Shown: positions 24,884 through 33,955, numbered from the stretch's first letter. The stretch: 55,240 nucleotides of DNA from Gammaproteobacteria bacterium (GCA_903970185.1 CAJCIC010000055.1:1-55240), one strand, 5' to 3'. A program made the numbers and translations. Notes: generated by a model not told the origin, from the sequence alone.

Positions 24884-26839
24884 ATGGCTAGTCTTCAATC
24901 GAGCACCTGGGAACTGCCTGTCGGCGTTTGCAGGATCGACCTGACAGGAACGGTCGTCGAATGCAATCCCATGTGTGCCGAACTTTTCGGCCTCGCGCCT
25001 GAAGGCACCGCACTCGGTCGGCCGATTGACGAATTTACACGCCATGGTCACAACGAAGGCGAGGTGTGTACTGACTCGTCCTGCCTTGCATTTGACGCGG
25101 CTTCAAATGGCACGCCGAGATCGCGCGACGTCCTCTATCTTCTCGGGGCGGACAACCGGTCACGCGTCGTCGAATGCTGGGTGCGCCCCTGGATAAGCGA
25201 TGAAGTGCCCGTCGGAACTTCATTTTTCTTCGTCGACATGGCGGCATCCGCAAGACGCGAGGCTGAATTGCGCGCGTCGCTCAAGGCGCTTGAGCAAAGC
25301 GTTGGCGAGAGGACCGATCAGCTTCTTGCGCGCGAGGCATTGATTGGCATCTTCTATGAGCACTCGTCAGAGTGCCATGCCGTTCTGATCGATACCGGCA
25401 ACGGGCAGTTTCGCTACGAGGAGGTGAATCCCTCCACGCTCAAGCTCTACGGCAAAACGCGTGAGGAGGTGATTGGTCGGACCACCGACGAGATTTTTGG
25501 TGCCGAACGCGCAGCCGTCCTGAACCAGCATCTGACTGCCTGCCTCGCCTCCGGTCTGCCCTATCGCTATGAGCGGATGCATGGCGAGGGCATTGTCGAA
25601 GCCGTGGCAACGCCTGTCCCGCACGAGTTGGGCACGCTGCAGCGCATTGTTGTCAGCGCGCGCGACGTGACACGCCAGCGCCGCCTTGAAGAGCAGCTGC
25701 GCCAGGCACAAAAAATGGAAGCCGTTGGCCAGCTCACTGGCGGCCTCGCGCACGATTTCAACAATCTTCTGGCGATCATCAGCGGAAGCATCGAAGTCTT
25801 CAAAAAGCGCATCGAGCTTGGCAAGCCTGAGGCAGTGGAACGCTATGTCGACGCCGCACAAAATGCGACACGACGGGCGGCAGCGCTCACGCAGCGACTG
25901 CTGGCATTTTCCCGTCGTCAGACGCTTGATCCGAAACCCACTGACGTCAATCGGCTCGTCGCCGGCATGGAAGATCTCCTGCGACGCACGCTCGGACCGG
26001 AGATAACGCTGGAGGTCGTCGGTGCCGGGGGCCTTTGGGCCACCCTGGTTGACCCGCCACAGCTTGAAAATGCGCTTCTGAACCTGTGCATCAATGCCAG
26101 AGATGCGATGCCCGATGGCGGCCGCCTGACCATCGAGACCGCGAACCGGTGGCTTGACGAGCGCGTGGCGCGCGAGCGCGAGTTGCCGCCCGGCCAGTAC
26201 ATCTCGCTTTGCGTCACGGATACCGGCACGGGCATGACCCCGGAAGTTGTCGCCCGCGCATTCGATCCATTTTTCACGACGAAACCGATCGGTCAGGGCA
26301 CGGGTCTGGGGCTGTCGATGATCTATGGGTTTGTCAGGCAGTCAGGCGGCCAGGTCAGAATTTATTCGGAACTCGGCCAAGGCACGACGTTATGCCTGTA
26401 TTTCCCCCGCCACGTTGGCGCGCTGGACACAGTCGAGCCTTTTGAGCCAGCCGGCGCGACCGATCGCGGCGATGGCGAGGTCGTCGTCGTCATCGACGAC
26501 GAGCCCATGGTCAGAATGATTCTTGTCACGGTACTTGAGGAGGCCGGCTATCACGTCATCGAGTGTTGCGACGGTCCATCGGGCTTGAAGGTACTGGGCG
26601 CAGTCGAGAAGGTCGATCTTCTCATCACCGATGTCGGACTTCCCGGGGGGCTTAACGGGCGCCAGGTCGCCGACGCGGCGCGCGCCACAAGGCCTGAACT
26701 CAAGGTGCTCTTTGTCACCGGCTATGCCGAGAACGCCGTCGTTGGCAACGGCCATCTCGAGCCGGGCATGGAGGTATTGACCAAACCTTTCACGATGGCG
26801 TCCCTTGCCGTCAAGGTCAGCGAGATTCTCGCCCGCTAA
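24884..26839 (+). CDS. Hybrid sensor histidine kinase with PAS domains and receiver
   Basis: The 651-residue protein has no membrane helix, so it is probably a cytoplasmic sensor. Order: PAS-like domain (about 5-120), coiled segment (SLKALEQSVGERTDQLL), second PAS (about 155-265), HisKA with phospho-accepting His290 in GGLAHDFNNLL, HATPase_c with N box NLCINARDAM, G1 DTGTGM and G2 GTGLGLSM, then a receiver domain (about 535-650) with Asp583 in ITDVGLPG. The HDFNNLL box is typical of hybrid kinases. A cognate output regulator is not adjacent. Signal unknown; a redox or light-sensing PAS would fit the neighbours, but no cofactor residue can be named. Confidence 0.93.
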   Translation: MASLQSSTWELPVGVCRIDLTGTVVECNPMCAELFGLAPEGTALGRPIDEFTRHGHNEGEVCTDSSCLAFDAASNGTPRSRDVLYLLGADNRSRVVECWVRPWISDEVPVGTSFFFVDMAASARREAELRASLKALEQSVGERTDQLLAREALIGIFYEHSSECHAVLIDTGNGQFRYEEVNPSTLKLYGKTREEVIGRTTDEIFGAERAAVLNQHLTACLASGLPYRYERMHGEGIVEAVATPVPHELGTLQRIVVSARDVTRQRRLEEQLRQAQKMEAVGQLTGGLAHDFNNLLAIISGSIEVFKKRIELGKPEAVERYVDAAQNATRRAAALTQRLLAFSRRQTLDPKPTDVNRLVAGMEDLLRRTLGPEITLEVVGAGGLWATLVDPPQLENALLNLCINARDAMPDGGRLTIETANRWLDERVARERELPPGQYISLCVTDTGTGMTPEVVARAFDPFFTTKPIGQGTGLGLSMIYGFVRQSGGQVRIYSELGQGTTLCLYFPRHVGALDTVEPFEPAGATDRGDGEVVVVIDDEPMVRMILVTVLEEAGYHVIECCDGPSGLKVLGAVEKVDLLITDVGLPGGLNGRQVADAARATRPELKVLFVTGYAENAVVGNGHLEPGMEVLTKPFTMASLAVKVSEILAR

Positions 26840-26863
26840 GGTTTGCGACGCGCTTTGCGTGCG

Positions 26864-27277
26864 CTAGAAGTATTCGTCGAGAAACCGCGCCGCTTGCAAA
26901 GAGATACCGACGATCTTGTTGGTGGCCTGACGGTAGAACTTGAAATTCAACTCGCTTTGCGGCTGCCCGTCATTCCAGTTCGAAAAGCGCTTGAGTTCGC
27001 TGCGTCCGAGCTGGCGCTTGGCCAGCGCAGTGCGCCTGACGGTGACGCTCACGCGCGGCGTCTGTCGCGCAATCCCGGGTATTTTCGCGACAGCCTCACA
27101 TGACGTGACGATGCCGCGAGCACAAAGCCCGTGGCCTTTCTCGTTCTCGCTTGCAAACAGAAAGATCGTATCCCCGGCAGCGATCTGCTTGCCGCCGTAC
27201 ATGGTCTTTTGCGCCTCGAACGTGAAGGTTCTGGCTTTCGGATCGTCAATTTCGGCCTTGATTGCGAACTGCATCAT
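26864..27277 (-). CDS. PUA/EVE-like hypothetical protein
   Basis: The 137-residue product has a compact mixed alpha/beta pattern: FAIKAEIDDPKARTFTFEAQ, GDTIFLFASENEKGHGLCARG, VSVTVRRTALAKRQLGRSELKRF and a helical end (ATNKIVGISLQAARFLDEYF). This arrangement, with a GDxIFxFAS-EN and later arginine-rich strand, recalls PUA/ASCH/EVE nucleic-acid-binding folds, but that is inference. Similar proteins are widespread hypotheticals in soil proteobacteria. Two ATGs (27277, 27274) follow a GGGGA. No partner gene. Confidence 0.65.
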   Translation of the reverse strand: MMQFAIKAEIDDPKARTFTFEAQKTMYGGKQIAAGDTIFLFASENEKGHGLCARGIVTSCEAVAKIPGIARQTPRVSVTVRRTALAKRQLGRSELKRFSNWNDGQPQSELNFKFYRQATNKIVGISLQAARFLDEYF

Positions 27278-27398
27278 TCCCCTGCCTGGATGCACCTGCT
27301 TCAGATGGTAGCCGGACGCGGCGTCGGCCGATCGTTTTCCTGGCGAGCCGGGTCAATATACATCGAAGAACAGCACGAGGCGCTACGCGCGCCGCGCT

Positions 27399-28373
27399 CT
27401 AGAAGCGATATCCAACGCTAACAAGTACGATGTCCGCATCGCGGCTGTCGCCCGTGCCGACGCGATCCCAGATGAGCCGTGCGATCCAGTGGGGGCTCAA
27501 CGAATACGCCCCTGCAATCGAGACCATGGCCGACGGATCAGACGAGAGCGAATGACCATCGACTTTGGTCGCATCGACCGGGAACAGGCCGCCCAGCCCC
27601 GCTTCGACGCGGAAATCCCGGCTCAGGTTCGTGCCCAGCCAGATCTGCGCCGTCGTGGCACTGTTCCAGCCTAAGCGCGCACCGTTTGCATCGATAAAGC
27701 CAAGGGAAACCGCGAAGTGATCGGATGCGTCGGCACGAACACCGACGCCCTCTGTGGCCGCGTCGGGCGAGCGGAAACTGTTGCGCACGGTCTTGCCGTA
27801 AGAGCCGTCGAACTCGAGGTGAAAACGCGCCAGCGCGTCGGTCGTGTCGTTGTCGCCTGGGGTTGCCTCCTCATCAAAGCGGTAGCCAAGGCCAGCCAGA
27901 ATCGCTGTGCTGTCAAAGCTGCGCCGCGCGTCGACGCGATTCAGGCGCAGCGAGGAAACCCAGCCATTGGCGAAGTACCACTCTGCCTCTGCACTTGTCA
28001 AAAGCGCGAGCCCGTGCGCATCCTCAAAGCGCGTCGCAGGTCCAGGCCGGGTGGTGTTGTAATAGGCGTAAGGCCCGGCACCGAGGGAAAAAGAGAGGCC
28101 CCGTGGATGGCCATCGCTTCGCCACCAGAATTGCACCGCCTGACCATCGCGATGGTTATCGGTGATGTGACCTTCGTTGAGCCAGCTGAAACTCGCGGAA
28201 AACTGGTCGCTCAAGGGCTGGCGATACTCGAGCTGCCACGAGTAGGTCAAGCCGTCCGCCGAAGCGGGATTCAGCTCTCCTGCGAGGCCCTCGACCTCCG
28301 CCGCCATGGCGCTCATGGCCGTGCCAAATCCGAGCGCCGCAGCAATGGCCGTCCGGTGCAACAACGTGCGCAA
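27399..28373 (-). CDS. Outer-membrane beta-barrel protein, unassigned
   Basis: The 324-residue precursor has a signal peptide (RTLLHRTAIAAALGFGTAMSAMA then AEVEG) and alternating strands rich in aromatic and polar residues. It ends in the C-terminal VSVGYRF, a typical outer-membrane insertion signal with terminal Phe. Elements such as SWQLEYRQPLSDQFSASFSW, LSFSLGAGPYAYYN and LGTNLSRDFRVEAGLGG read like barrel strands. I start at the TTG at 28373, 4 nt after AGGAGG; the reading frame upstream to 28469 has no signal. The substrate or role is unknown; PagL-like lipid A enzymes were considered, but no catalytic motif is seen. Confidence 0.7.
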   Translation of the reverse strand: MRTLLHRTAIAAALGFGTAMSAMAAEVEGLAGELNPASADGLTYSWQLEYRQPLSDQFSASFSWLNEGHITDNHRDGQAVQFWWRSDGHPRGLSFSLGAGPYAYYNTTRPGPATRFEDAHGLALLTSAEAEWYFANGWVSSLRLNRVDARRSFDSTAILAGLGYRFDEEATPGDNDTTDALARFHLEFDGSYGKTVRNSFRSPDAATEGVGVRADASDHFAVSLGFIDANGARLGWNSATTAQIWLGTNLSRDFRVEAGLGGLFPVDATKVDGHSLSSDPSAMVSIAGAYSLSPHWIARLIWDRVGTGDSRDADIVLVSVGYRF

Positions 28374-28593
28374 ACCGCCTCCTGTAGCACGCAAGGTAAG
28401 GCGCGCTCGAGGCGCTTGCCTGTTGGCCACAGGTTGCAGGTGGCGAATCCGAGAGCTTAAGGCGCGCAAGGGGGCTTGCGCACGTTTTCCTGAAATTCGT
28501 GACAGCTCTATTTGCGGCAGGTCCGAAAAAAGCGTCCTGAGGCAAAGGGCACGGCCCGGAACGCGGAGGGTTCATCGCCGCGAAGTCCATCAA

Positions 28594-28616
28594 AAAAGAG
28601 CCGGCGCGGCTCTTTT
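28594..28616 (-). terminator. Strong bidirectional terminator
   Basis: AAAAGAGCC (28594-28602) and GGCTCTTTT (28608-28616) form a perfect 9-bp stem with a 5-nt GC-rich loop, with A and T tracts on the sides. It lies just after the stop of the DUF3617 gene on the minus strand, where the stem is followed by TTTTTT. Confidence 0.85.
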
Positions 28617-28622
28617 GTCGAC

Positions 28623-29129
28623 CTAGTGCGATGGGGGCGGAGGTGGCGCTGCCCCGGCCGCCATCCCCTTCAGGACGTTGATGCGCATGCCGTTATTGCT
28701 GACAAAGTCGCCTGGCACCATGTCGGCCGGACATGCACCGAGGTATTTCATGTCCAGCGTAATCGAGGTGCCATCATCTGACTGCACCTCGGTGTGGATC
28801 GCCGTATCTCCTGTCGCGACCATGACACTCTTGTTGTGCTTGATCGTACCGCCGAAATTGCACTCGGTCTCCGAGGTGAAGGTGGATCCGGTATGCGAGT
28901 GACTCAAGACCTTGCACGGCCGGTTGGGATTTTTCGCCATGTCAGCGAAAGCCTTGGCGACGTCGTTGTTGGTGCACATCTTGCCGCCTTGCGGCGGCAT
29001 CTGCGCGTTGGAACTCGTCTGCGAGCTGGACCAAAGGCCGGGCTTGATATCCGGATACTCGTCGGCCGCGAGACTTGCAGTGGCCATCATGACGATCGGC
29101 AATGCCAGCAAAAGTGTCCTTGTTCTCAT
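28623..29129 (-). CDS. DUF3617 family exported protein
   Basis: The 168-residue precursor has a signal peptide (MRTRTLLLALPIVMMATASLAA) followed by the DUF3617 pattern: DIKPGLWSSSQTSS, MCTNNDVAKAF, TFTSETECNFGGTIKH and a closing CPADMVPG. Cysteines at about 47, 74, 91 and 136 suggest two disulfides in the periplasm. The start is the ATG at 29129; 11 residues before it are unlikely. It is monocistronic with a strong terminator. The family has no known function. Confidence 0.85.
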   Translation of the reverse strand: MRTRTLLLALPIVMMATASLAADEYPDIKPGLWSSSQTSSNAQMPPQGGKMCTNNDVAKAFADMAKNPNRPCKVLSHSHTGSTFTSETECNFGGTIKHNKSVMVATGDTAIHTEVQSDDGTSITLDMKYLGACPADMVPGDFVSNNGMRINVLKGMAAGAAPPPPPSH

Positions 29130-29274
29130 CGTTGTCTCATGAAAAGTGATATTGGCCCGCAAATTATGCGGGAATCGCGCGATTCGATCTGCGAAGAAAT
29201 GCCGAGCCGGGCGACAAGACCCCTTTGCCGCTTCTTGCCGGGGCGAGCCGCGCTTCGGCGCTGCGGCCGGTCAA

Positions 29275-30486
29275 CTACACCCCGCGCGCCGGAGCCAATG
29301 CCTCCCCGGCTCGCCAGGCGTAAAGCCATTCGAGGGCATCGTAGAAGCGCTCGGCAGTGCGCCCGACCCAAAGTGAATTGCGCACCAGGCGCTCAACGCC
29401 ACTGGCGTGGTAAAGCCGTCCCATCTCGCGCACCGACAGGACAACCCGTGCTGCGCGGGCGACACGGGCCTCCTGATAGAGGCGAAAGGCCTCCTTGAAA
29501 TTCGGCCCGACCTCGTCGATGGCGGCGCCGAGCGTGACCGCATCTTCAAGCGCCATGCACGCGCCTTGCGCCAGGTATTGCATCATCGGATGCGCGGCAT
29601 CGCCAAGCAGGGTCGCACATCCCGCGCTCCAGGTCGCGACCGGATCGCGGTCGGCCGTGCTCCAGCGCCGCCACGACGTCGGGCAGGAAAGCAGTTGCCG
29701 CGGTCGCTCGTGGATGCCCTCGAAGTACGACAGGACTTCATCGCGGCTGCCGTCTGCCACGCCCCAGACTTCGTCATCGCGGCTGTGGAAAGTCACGACC
29801 AGGTTGTACTCGCGTCCGGATCGCAGCGGATAGTGCACCAGATGGCAGTTGGGTCCAGCCCAGACCACGGGCGCATTCATGCGCAGATCGTGCGGCATGC
29901 GCTCAAGCGGCACCACGGCCCGGTAAACCACGTGTCCGGAAACGCGATGGGTGTCACCCAGAAGGGCGAGCCGCACGACCGATTTGACGCCGTCACAGCC
30001 GATCAGGGCTGCGCCTTCGAAGGCCCTGCCATCCTCGGTCGCAACGCTCGCGCCGGCGTCATCAAAGGCGACCTCGGTAATCTTGGCGCCGGTGTGAATG
30101 CTCACCGAAGGGTGGCTCCTCACCGCCTGAAACAACGCGTTGTGCAGATCAGCCCGGTGGGCGACGGCATAGGGATTGCCAAAGCGCTGCCGAAACGCTT
30201 CGCCCACCGCCACCGAGGCGATTTCGCTTGCGTCGACCGCATCCATCATGACGAGGCATTCAGTAAAGACCGCGCTCGCTCGTAAGGCATCGCCCACGCC
30301 AAGGGCATCGAGCGCTGCGAAGGCATTCGGTCCGAGCTGCAGTCCGGCACCAATTTCGCCGATCTGCGAGCTCTGCTCGATCAGCTCGACACCCATGCCG
30401 CGGCGCGCCAGGGCAAGCGTGACCGCGAGACCGCCGATGCCTGCGCCTGCCACGATGACCGGTTGCAATGGCGCGCGCTCGTGCAC
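29275..30486 (-). CDS. 3-hydroxybenzoate/salicylate 6-monooxygenase-type flavoprotein
   Basis: A 403-residue group A flavin monooxygenase. The FAD fold GAGIGG (residues 14-19), the NAD(P)H-related DG motif ALIGCDGVKSVVR and the GD motif LLGDAAHPMMQYLAQGACMALEDA are all present. In the gentisate pathway such enzymes hydroxylate 3-hydroxybenzoate or salicylate to gentisate (NagX/MhbM/XlnD type). It is the last of three co-oriented genes after gentisate dioxygenase and fumarylpyruvate hydrolase, which gives strong support for hydroxybenzoate. Start GTG at 30486. Substrate choice between 3-hydroxybenzoate and 4-hydroxybenzoate or salicylate is open. Confidence 0.88.
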   Translation of the reverse strand: MHERAPLQPVIVAGAGIGGLAVTLALARRGMGVELIEQSSQIGEIGAGLQLGPNAFAALDALGVGDALRASAVFTECLVMMDAVDASEIASVAVGEAFRQRFGNPYAVAHRADLHNALFQAVRSHPSVSIHTGAKITEVAFDDAGASVATEDGRAFEGAALIGCDGVKSVVRLALLGDTHRVSGHVVYRAVVPLERMPHDLRMNAPVVWAGPNCHLVHYPLRSGREYNLVVTFHSRDDEVWGVADGSRDEVLSYFEGIHERPRQLLSCPTSWRRWSTADRDPVATWSAGCATLLGDAAHPMMQYLAQGACMALEDAVTLGAAIDEVGPNFKEAFRLYQEARVARAARVVLSVREMGRLYHASGVERLVRNSLWVGRTAERFYDALEWLYAWRAGEALAPARGV

Positions 30487-30500
30487 GAAACGGTCTCAAG

Positions 30501-31205
30501 CTAGCCGACGCGGACTTCGATCGAACCGAGACCCGCAATTTTGCCGGTCATGGTCTGGCCCGGCACGACCGGGCCCACGCCCTCCGGCGTGCCGGTGAAG
30601 ATGATATCGCCAGGCTTGAGCTCAAACAGCGTGGAGAGATTGGCGATGGTCTCCTCGACAGACCAGATCAGGTGTGAAATATCGCTTTGCTGCTTGATTT
30701 GGCCATCAACGGCAAGCGAGATTTCGCCGGAATCGATCGGTCCGGTCTCGCCAATCCTCTTCAAGGTGCCAATCGGTGCGGAATAGTCGAACGCCTTGCC
30801 GACCTCCCAGGGCCGGCCCGCCTCGCGTGCCTTGATCTGCAAATCCCGGCGCGTCATGTCAAGGCCCACGGCATAGCCGAAGATATGGCCGCGCGCGTCC
30901 TCAACGCGAATATTCCTGCCGCCCGCACCGATGGCTACGACCAGTTCAATCTCGTAATGCAGATTCGACGTCAGCGGGGGATAGGGTATGGTCGCGGCGT
31001 GACCGTCGTCGACGATGACAATCGATGCCGAATCATTGGCCTTGCAAAAGAAGAACGGCGGCTCACGGTCCGGATCGAAGCCCATCTCGCGGGCGTGCGC
31101 GGCATAGTTGCGCCCGACGCAATACACCCTGCGTACCGGGAACCTCTGCTCGGTACCGTGAACCGCCAGTGCGACCGCTGCGGGCGGCGCGAAAAAGAAG
31201 TTCAT
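30501..31205 (-). CDS. Fumarylacetoacetate hydrolase-family fumarylpyruvate hydrolase
   Basis: The 234-residue product has the FAH-fold landmarks: VYCVGRNYAAHAREMG, the metal-binding Glu-x-Glu in HYEIELVVAIG, the Asp in VGLDMTRRDLQ, and the C-terminal GDIIFTGTPEGVGPV. In gentisate degradation it splits fumarylpyruvate into fumarate and pyruvate. It lies between the dioxygenase (20 bp gap) and the monooxygenase (14 bp gap). No maleylpyruvate isomerase gene is present in this window, so either it lies elsewhere or this enzyme uses maleylpyruvate directly. Confidence 0.88.
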   Translation of the reverse strand: MNFFFAPPAAVALAVHGTEQRFPVRRVYCVGRNYAAHAREMGFDPDREPPFFFCKANDSASIVIVDDGHAATIPYPPLTSNLHYEIELVVAIGAGGRNIRVEDARGHIFGYAVGLDMTRRDLQIKAREAGRPWEVGKAFDYSAPIGTLKRIGETGPIDSGEISLAVDGQIKQQSDISHLIWSVEETIANLSTLFELKPGDIIFTGTPEGVGPVVPGQTMTGKIAGLGSIEVRVG

Positions 31206-31225
31206 TTGAACGTCCTATGGTGATT

Positions 31226-32338
31226 TCAATCGTCCAGAAATGCTTCACGCAGAATCGACGCCGCCACTTGCATGGGCCGGTCGGAAAAACTGAAGAGCAC
31301 GGTGTCGTTCTGAGCGCGCAAGCGCAGCGGGCACCACGACGGCACGACGAAGATGTCCCGCGGCGAAAACGCGAATGTCTCGCTGCCGATGATTGCGCTG
31401 CCTGAGCCTTCTGCAACGCAATACACGCTGCCATCGGTCGAGCGATGCCCCTTGCCGCTAAATCCCGCAGGCAAGAGTTGCAGGAAGGTCGCGATGGTTG
31501 GCATCGGCGCGAGGCCGTTCGCGGGATTGACGTAACGCAGTTTATAGCCCTGCCAGGCATCGACTGGCTCGGTGCGGGCAAGGGCATCAAGCGCCTCGCG
31601 GCTGCGCGCATAGGGATAGTTGAAAATCGGTGAGGTGGCCATTGCACCGACATTTTTCACGGGCGCCATGTTGTAGCCAAAGCGCGCAAACGAATTGCCC
31701 TCGGGCGTTGACACGCGCTGCGCTTGCGTGACATCGTTCTCGGCGAATCCGGCGTCGAAAAATCGCAGCAGCGGGATGTCAAGGCCATCGAGCCAGACCA
31801 CAGGCTCTAAGATGCCTGCGCGGCCCTCGTTGCCGTGGTCGTGCCAGCGCCAGGACGGCGTGATGATGAAATCGCCCGGGTGCATCATGGTTTTCTCGCC
31901 ATCGACGGTGGTGTAGGCGCCTTCGCCATCGACGATAAAGCGCAGCGCCGACTGCGTGTGGCGATGCGACGGTGCAATCTCGCCTGGCAATATCAGCTGC
32001 AATCCGGCATAGAGCGACTGCGTGATCGACGAACTGCCGGTGAGTCCCGGATTCTCAAGGACCAGTACACGGCGCACGGCCTCTTCGGCACTGATCAATT
32101 GCCCCGCTTGCATCAGGTAGGGTCGGATCTTGGCGTAGGACCATAGTGCCGGCAGGCAGGAAGGCTGGGGCTCGCGCGGCACCAGCGTGTGCAGCGATTC
32201 CCAAAGCGGGGTGAGGTTAAGACCCCGGATGGTCGCGTAGAACTCTTCGCGCGCAGGCAAACTTGCCATCGCGAATTGCGCTGCATTCAATGCCGTCTCC
32301 GAATCTGATTCTTGATTCAGTATAGGCACAAGCGCCAT
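31226..32338 (-). CDS. Gentisate 1,2-dioxygenase
   Basis: The 370-residue bicupin opens gentisate to maleylpyruvate using Fe(II). The first cupin carries the metal ligands His125 and His127 in PSHRHTQSALRF, with a third His in the WRWHDHGNEG segment near 168. The second cupin (about 260-365) has GHRSTDGSVYCVAEGSGS and lacks a complete ligand set, as usual. The start is taken at the ATG at 32338. A TTG at 32290 follows GGAG at good distance and an ATG at 32269 matches many family starts; either could be the true one. It opens the three-gene gentisate unit, 73 bp after the sigma-like gene on the same strand. Confidence 0.93.
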   Translation of the reverse strand: MALVPILNQESDSETALNAAQFAMASLPAREEFYATIRGLNLTPLWESLHTLVPREPQPSCLPALWSYAKIRPYLMQAGQLISAEEAVRRVLVLENPGLTGSSSITQSLYAGLQLILPGEIAPSHRHTQSALRFIVDGEGAYTTVDGEKTMMHPGDFIITPSWRWHDHGNEGRAGILEPVVWLDGLDIPLLRFFDAGFAENDVTQAQRVSTPEGNSFARFGYNMAPVKNVGAMATSPIFNYPYARSREALDALARTEPVDAWQGYKLRYVNPANGLAPMPTIATFLQLLPAGFSGKGHRSTDGSVYCVAEGSGSAIIGSETFAFSPRDIFVVPSWCPLRLRAQNDTVLFSFSDRPMQVAASILREAFLDD

Positions 32339-32411
32339 GACGCCACAAGCAAGGCTTCCTGCCAGAGCGCCAATCGACCTTGCCGTGCGGCAAAGACGCG
32401 GGAGGTGCTCG

Positions 32412-33314
32412 TCAGATTGCCATCGAAGACGGCTGACGGTGATGCTCGCCAAGGGGCTCTGCGGTGACCCGCTCGGGCGCCCCGTGCAAATCAGGGGCGC
32501 TCGCCGTCTCAAGTTCTGGATCGCCCTCGAACGCCCGGATCATCAGGCATTGGCCAAGGGCCACGGCGGCGAACACAGGAACTGCAAACCACAGGGTTGC
32601 AGCACACATCGGCAGCCATGAGCCAAGCGAGCGCAACAAGCCAAAGCCGCGCCGCGACGGCGCAGGCGTGAGCGCGCTGGCATCGATATAGCGCTGTGTC
32701 AGCCGAAAGGTCTCTGCAAGGCCGCTTTCGAACGTTGCCGCAACCGACCCGTGGCTCCTGCGCGAGGCGAGTTGCGACTGGCTTCTGAGGAATTCAACGT
32801 TGAGCCGCATCTTGCCCTCGTTGATGAGAGCCAGCGCGCGCGGATAGGGCAGCGCCAGCGCGTCTGCGGTCTCGGCGGTGGAAAATCCGAAAAGCAGCGC
32901 GAGCACCAGCGCATCGCGAAACACGAGGGGCTGGCGTGCAAGGGCAGCGATCACTGCGTAACTCGCGCGGCTGGCGAACTGCGACATGCGCGTGCGCGCG
33001 CCAAGCGTGCGCGCGAGCCGCAAAGCCACGTCCTTGTCGAAGGCGGGCGTGAGCACGTCGATGCGTTTTCTGCGCAGCGCGCGAATAACCTGGGCGCGGG
33101 CGACGTGCACGCGCCCGAGCGGGTCAGAAAGATCGCTGCGCACCGTGGCAGACGCAGAAAGCCTGCGGGCAAGGTGGTCATCGCCCACCGACCAGAGGCA
33201 AAAGAGAAAGGCGCGGGCCTCGTTCTTGCGCTGCACGGCGCGTGCATCGACATCGCCCGCGCGCGGCGCCAGAAGAGCTGCGCCAGCCATACCCGGCTGC
33301 GATGGCGTGGTCAT
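32412..33314 (-). CDS. Membrane-anchored sigma-region-4-like protein
   Basis: The 300-residue protein has a helical N-terminal part (about 30-110), then a segment that looks like sigma factor region 4: LVFRDALVLALLFGFSTAETADALALPYPRALALINEGKMRLNVEF (about residues 127-172). Near 228-258 there is a membrane helix (PMCAATLWFAVPVFAAVALG), and the C-terminal tail is Pro/Glu-rich. Region 2 of an ECF sigma factor is not clear. A sigma-like helix-turn-helix with a C-terminal anchor is unusual. Its ATG overlaps the AraC-type gene stop (ATGA), so both are coupled. It sits 73 bp before the gentisate dioxygenase, same strand. Alternative: an unrelated DNA-binding helix-turn-helix protein. No named function. 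Confidence 0.6.
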   Translation of the reverse strand: MTTPSQPGMAGAALLAPRAGDVDARAVQRKNEARAFLFCLWSVGDDHLARRLSASATVRSDLSDPLGRVHVARAQVIRALRRKRIDVLTPAFDKDVALRLARTLGARTRMSQFASRASYAVIAALARQPLVFRDALVLALLFGFSTAETADALALPYPRALALINEGKMRLNVEFLRSQSQLASRRSHGSVAATFESGLAETFRLTQRYIDASALTPAPSRRGFGLLRSLGSWLPMCAATLWFAVPVFAAVALGQCLMIRAFEGDPELETASAPDLHGAPERVTAEPLGEHHRQPSSMAI

Positions 33315-33955
33315 TTCTGCATTCCGGCAAAGAGCTGCTTCAGATGCCTGCGGCGATAGTCAAGGGGGCTGACACCCGTCTTGGCGCGGATGATCTGGCT
33401 GAAATACGACTGGCTCGAAAAGCCGCACTGCTTGGCGATTCGACCCAGCCGCTCTGGCGTTGAGCGCAGCATCTTCAACGCCATGGCAACGCGACGCTCG
33501 CGAACAAAGACTGCAATCGACTTGCCCGAGTTCTCGCGCACCAGGCGGGCAAGCGACGCACGCCTCAAGCCCACGGCGTTTGCGATGGCAAAGGGCGACA
33601 GGTCGCTGGCGAGCCCGGCATCGATCACGCTTGCGACCTTAAGGAAGAGCTGGCTTGACGCATCGGCTCTAAGTCTCAAGTATTCCTCGTTGATGGCGTC
33701 GGGCGCCTGCTCGTAGATATCGGCAAGAGCCGGTCCGTCAGGCATGACCGGCGTGCCTTGCACAACCGGTCGCCACAGGACATGTGCCAGCGGCGCAAGC
33801 GCAGCGTGCGTCGGCACGTAACTTGGCAAAGGCGTTGGATCAGTCGCTGGCGTCGTCCAGCCTTCGCTTGTCAGGTGCAGCGACAGCTTGAGCGTCTTGG
33901 CAAGTTCTGTCTTGACCGATGCGGTCGCGATGTTGGCACGTGGGTCTTGATACAT
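33311..33955 (-). CDS. AraC-family transcriptional regulator
   Basis: The 214-residue protein ends in an AraC-type double helix-turn-helix: SPFAIANAVGLRRASLARLVREN, then ERRVAMALKMLRSTPERLGRIAKQCGFSSQSYFSQIIRAKTGVSPLDYRRRH, with the hallmark CGFSSQSYFSQ helix. The N-terminal half has no known ligand-binding domain. The start is the ATG at 33955 with AGAGGTAGG just upstream; a longer frame to 34024 is possible. The stop overlaps the sigma-like gene by 4 bp. As the first gene ahead of the gentisate genes it is a candidate regulator of hydroxybenzoate degradation. A regulator for another local operon cannot be excluded. Confidence 0.88.
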   Translation of the reverse strand: MYQDPRANIATASVKTELAKTLKLSLHLTSEGWTTPATDPTPLPSYVPTHAALAPLAHVLWRPVVQGTPVMPDGPALADIYEQAPDAINEEYLRLRADASSQLFLKVASVIDAGLASDLSPFAIANAVGLRRASLARLVRENSGKSIAVFVRERRVAMALKMLRSTPERLGRIAKQCGFSSQSYFSQIIRAKTGVSPLDYRRRHLKQLFAGMQK

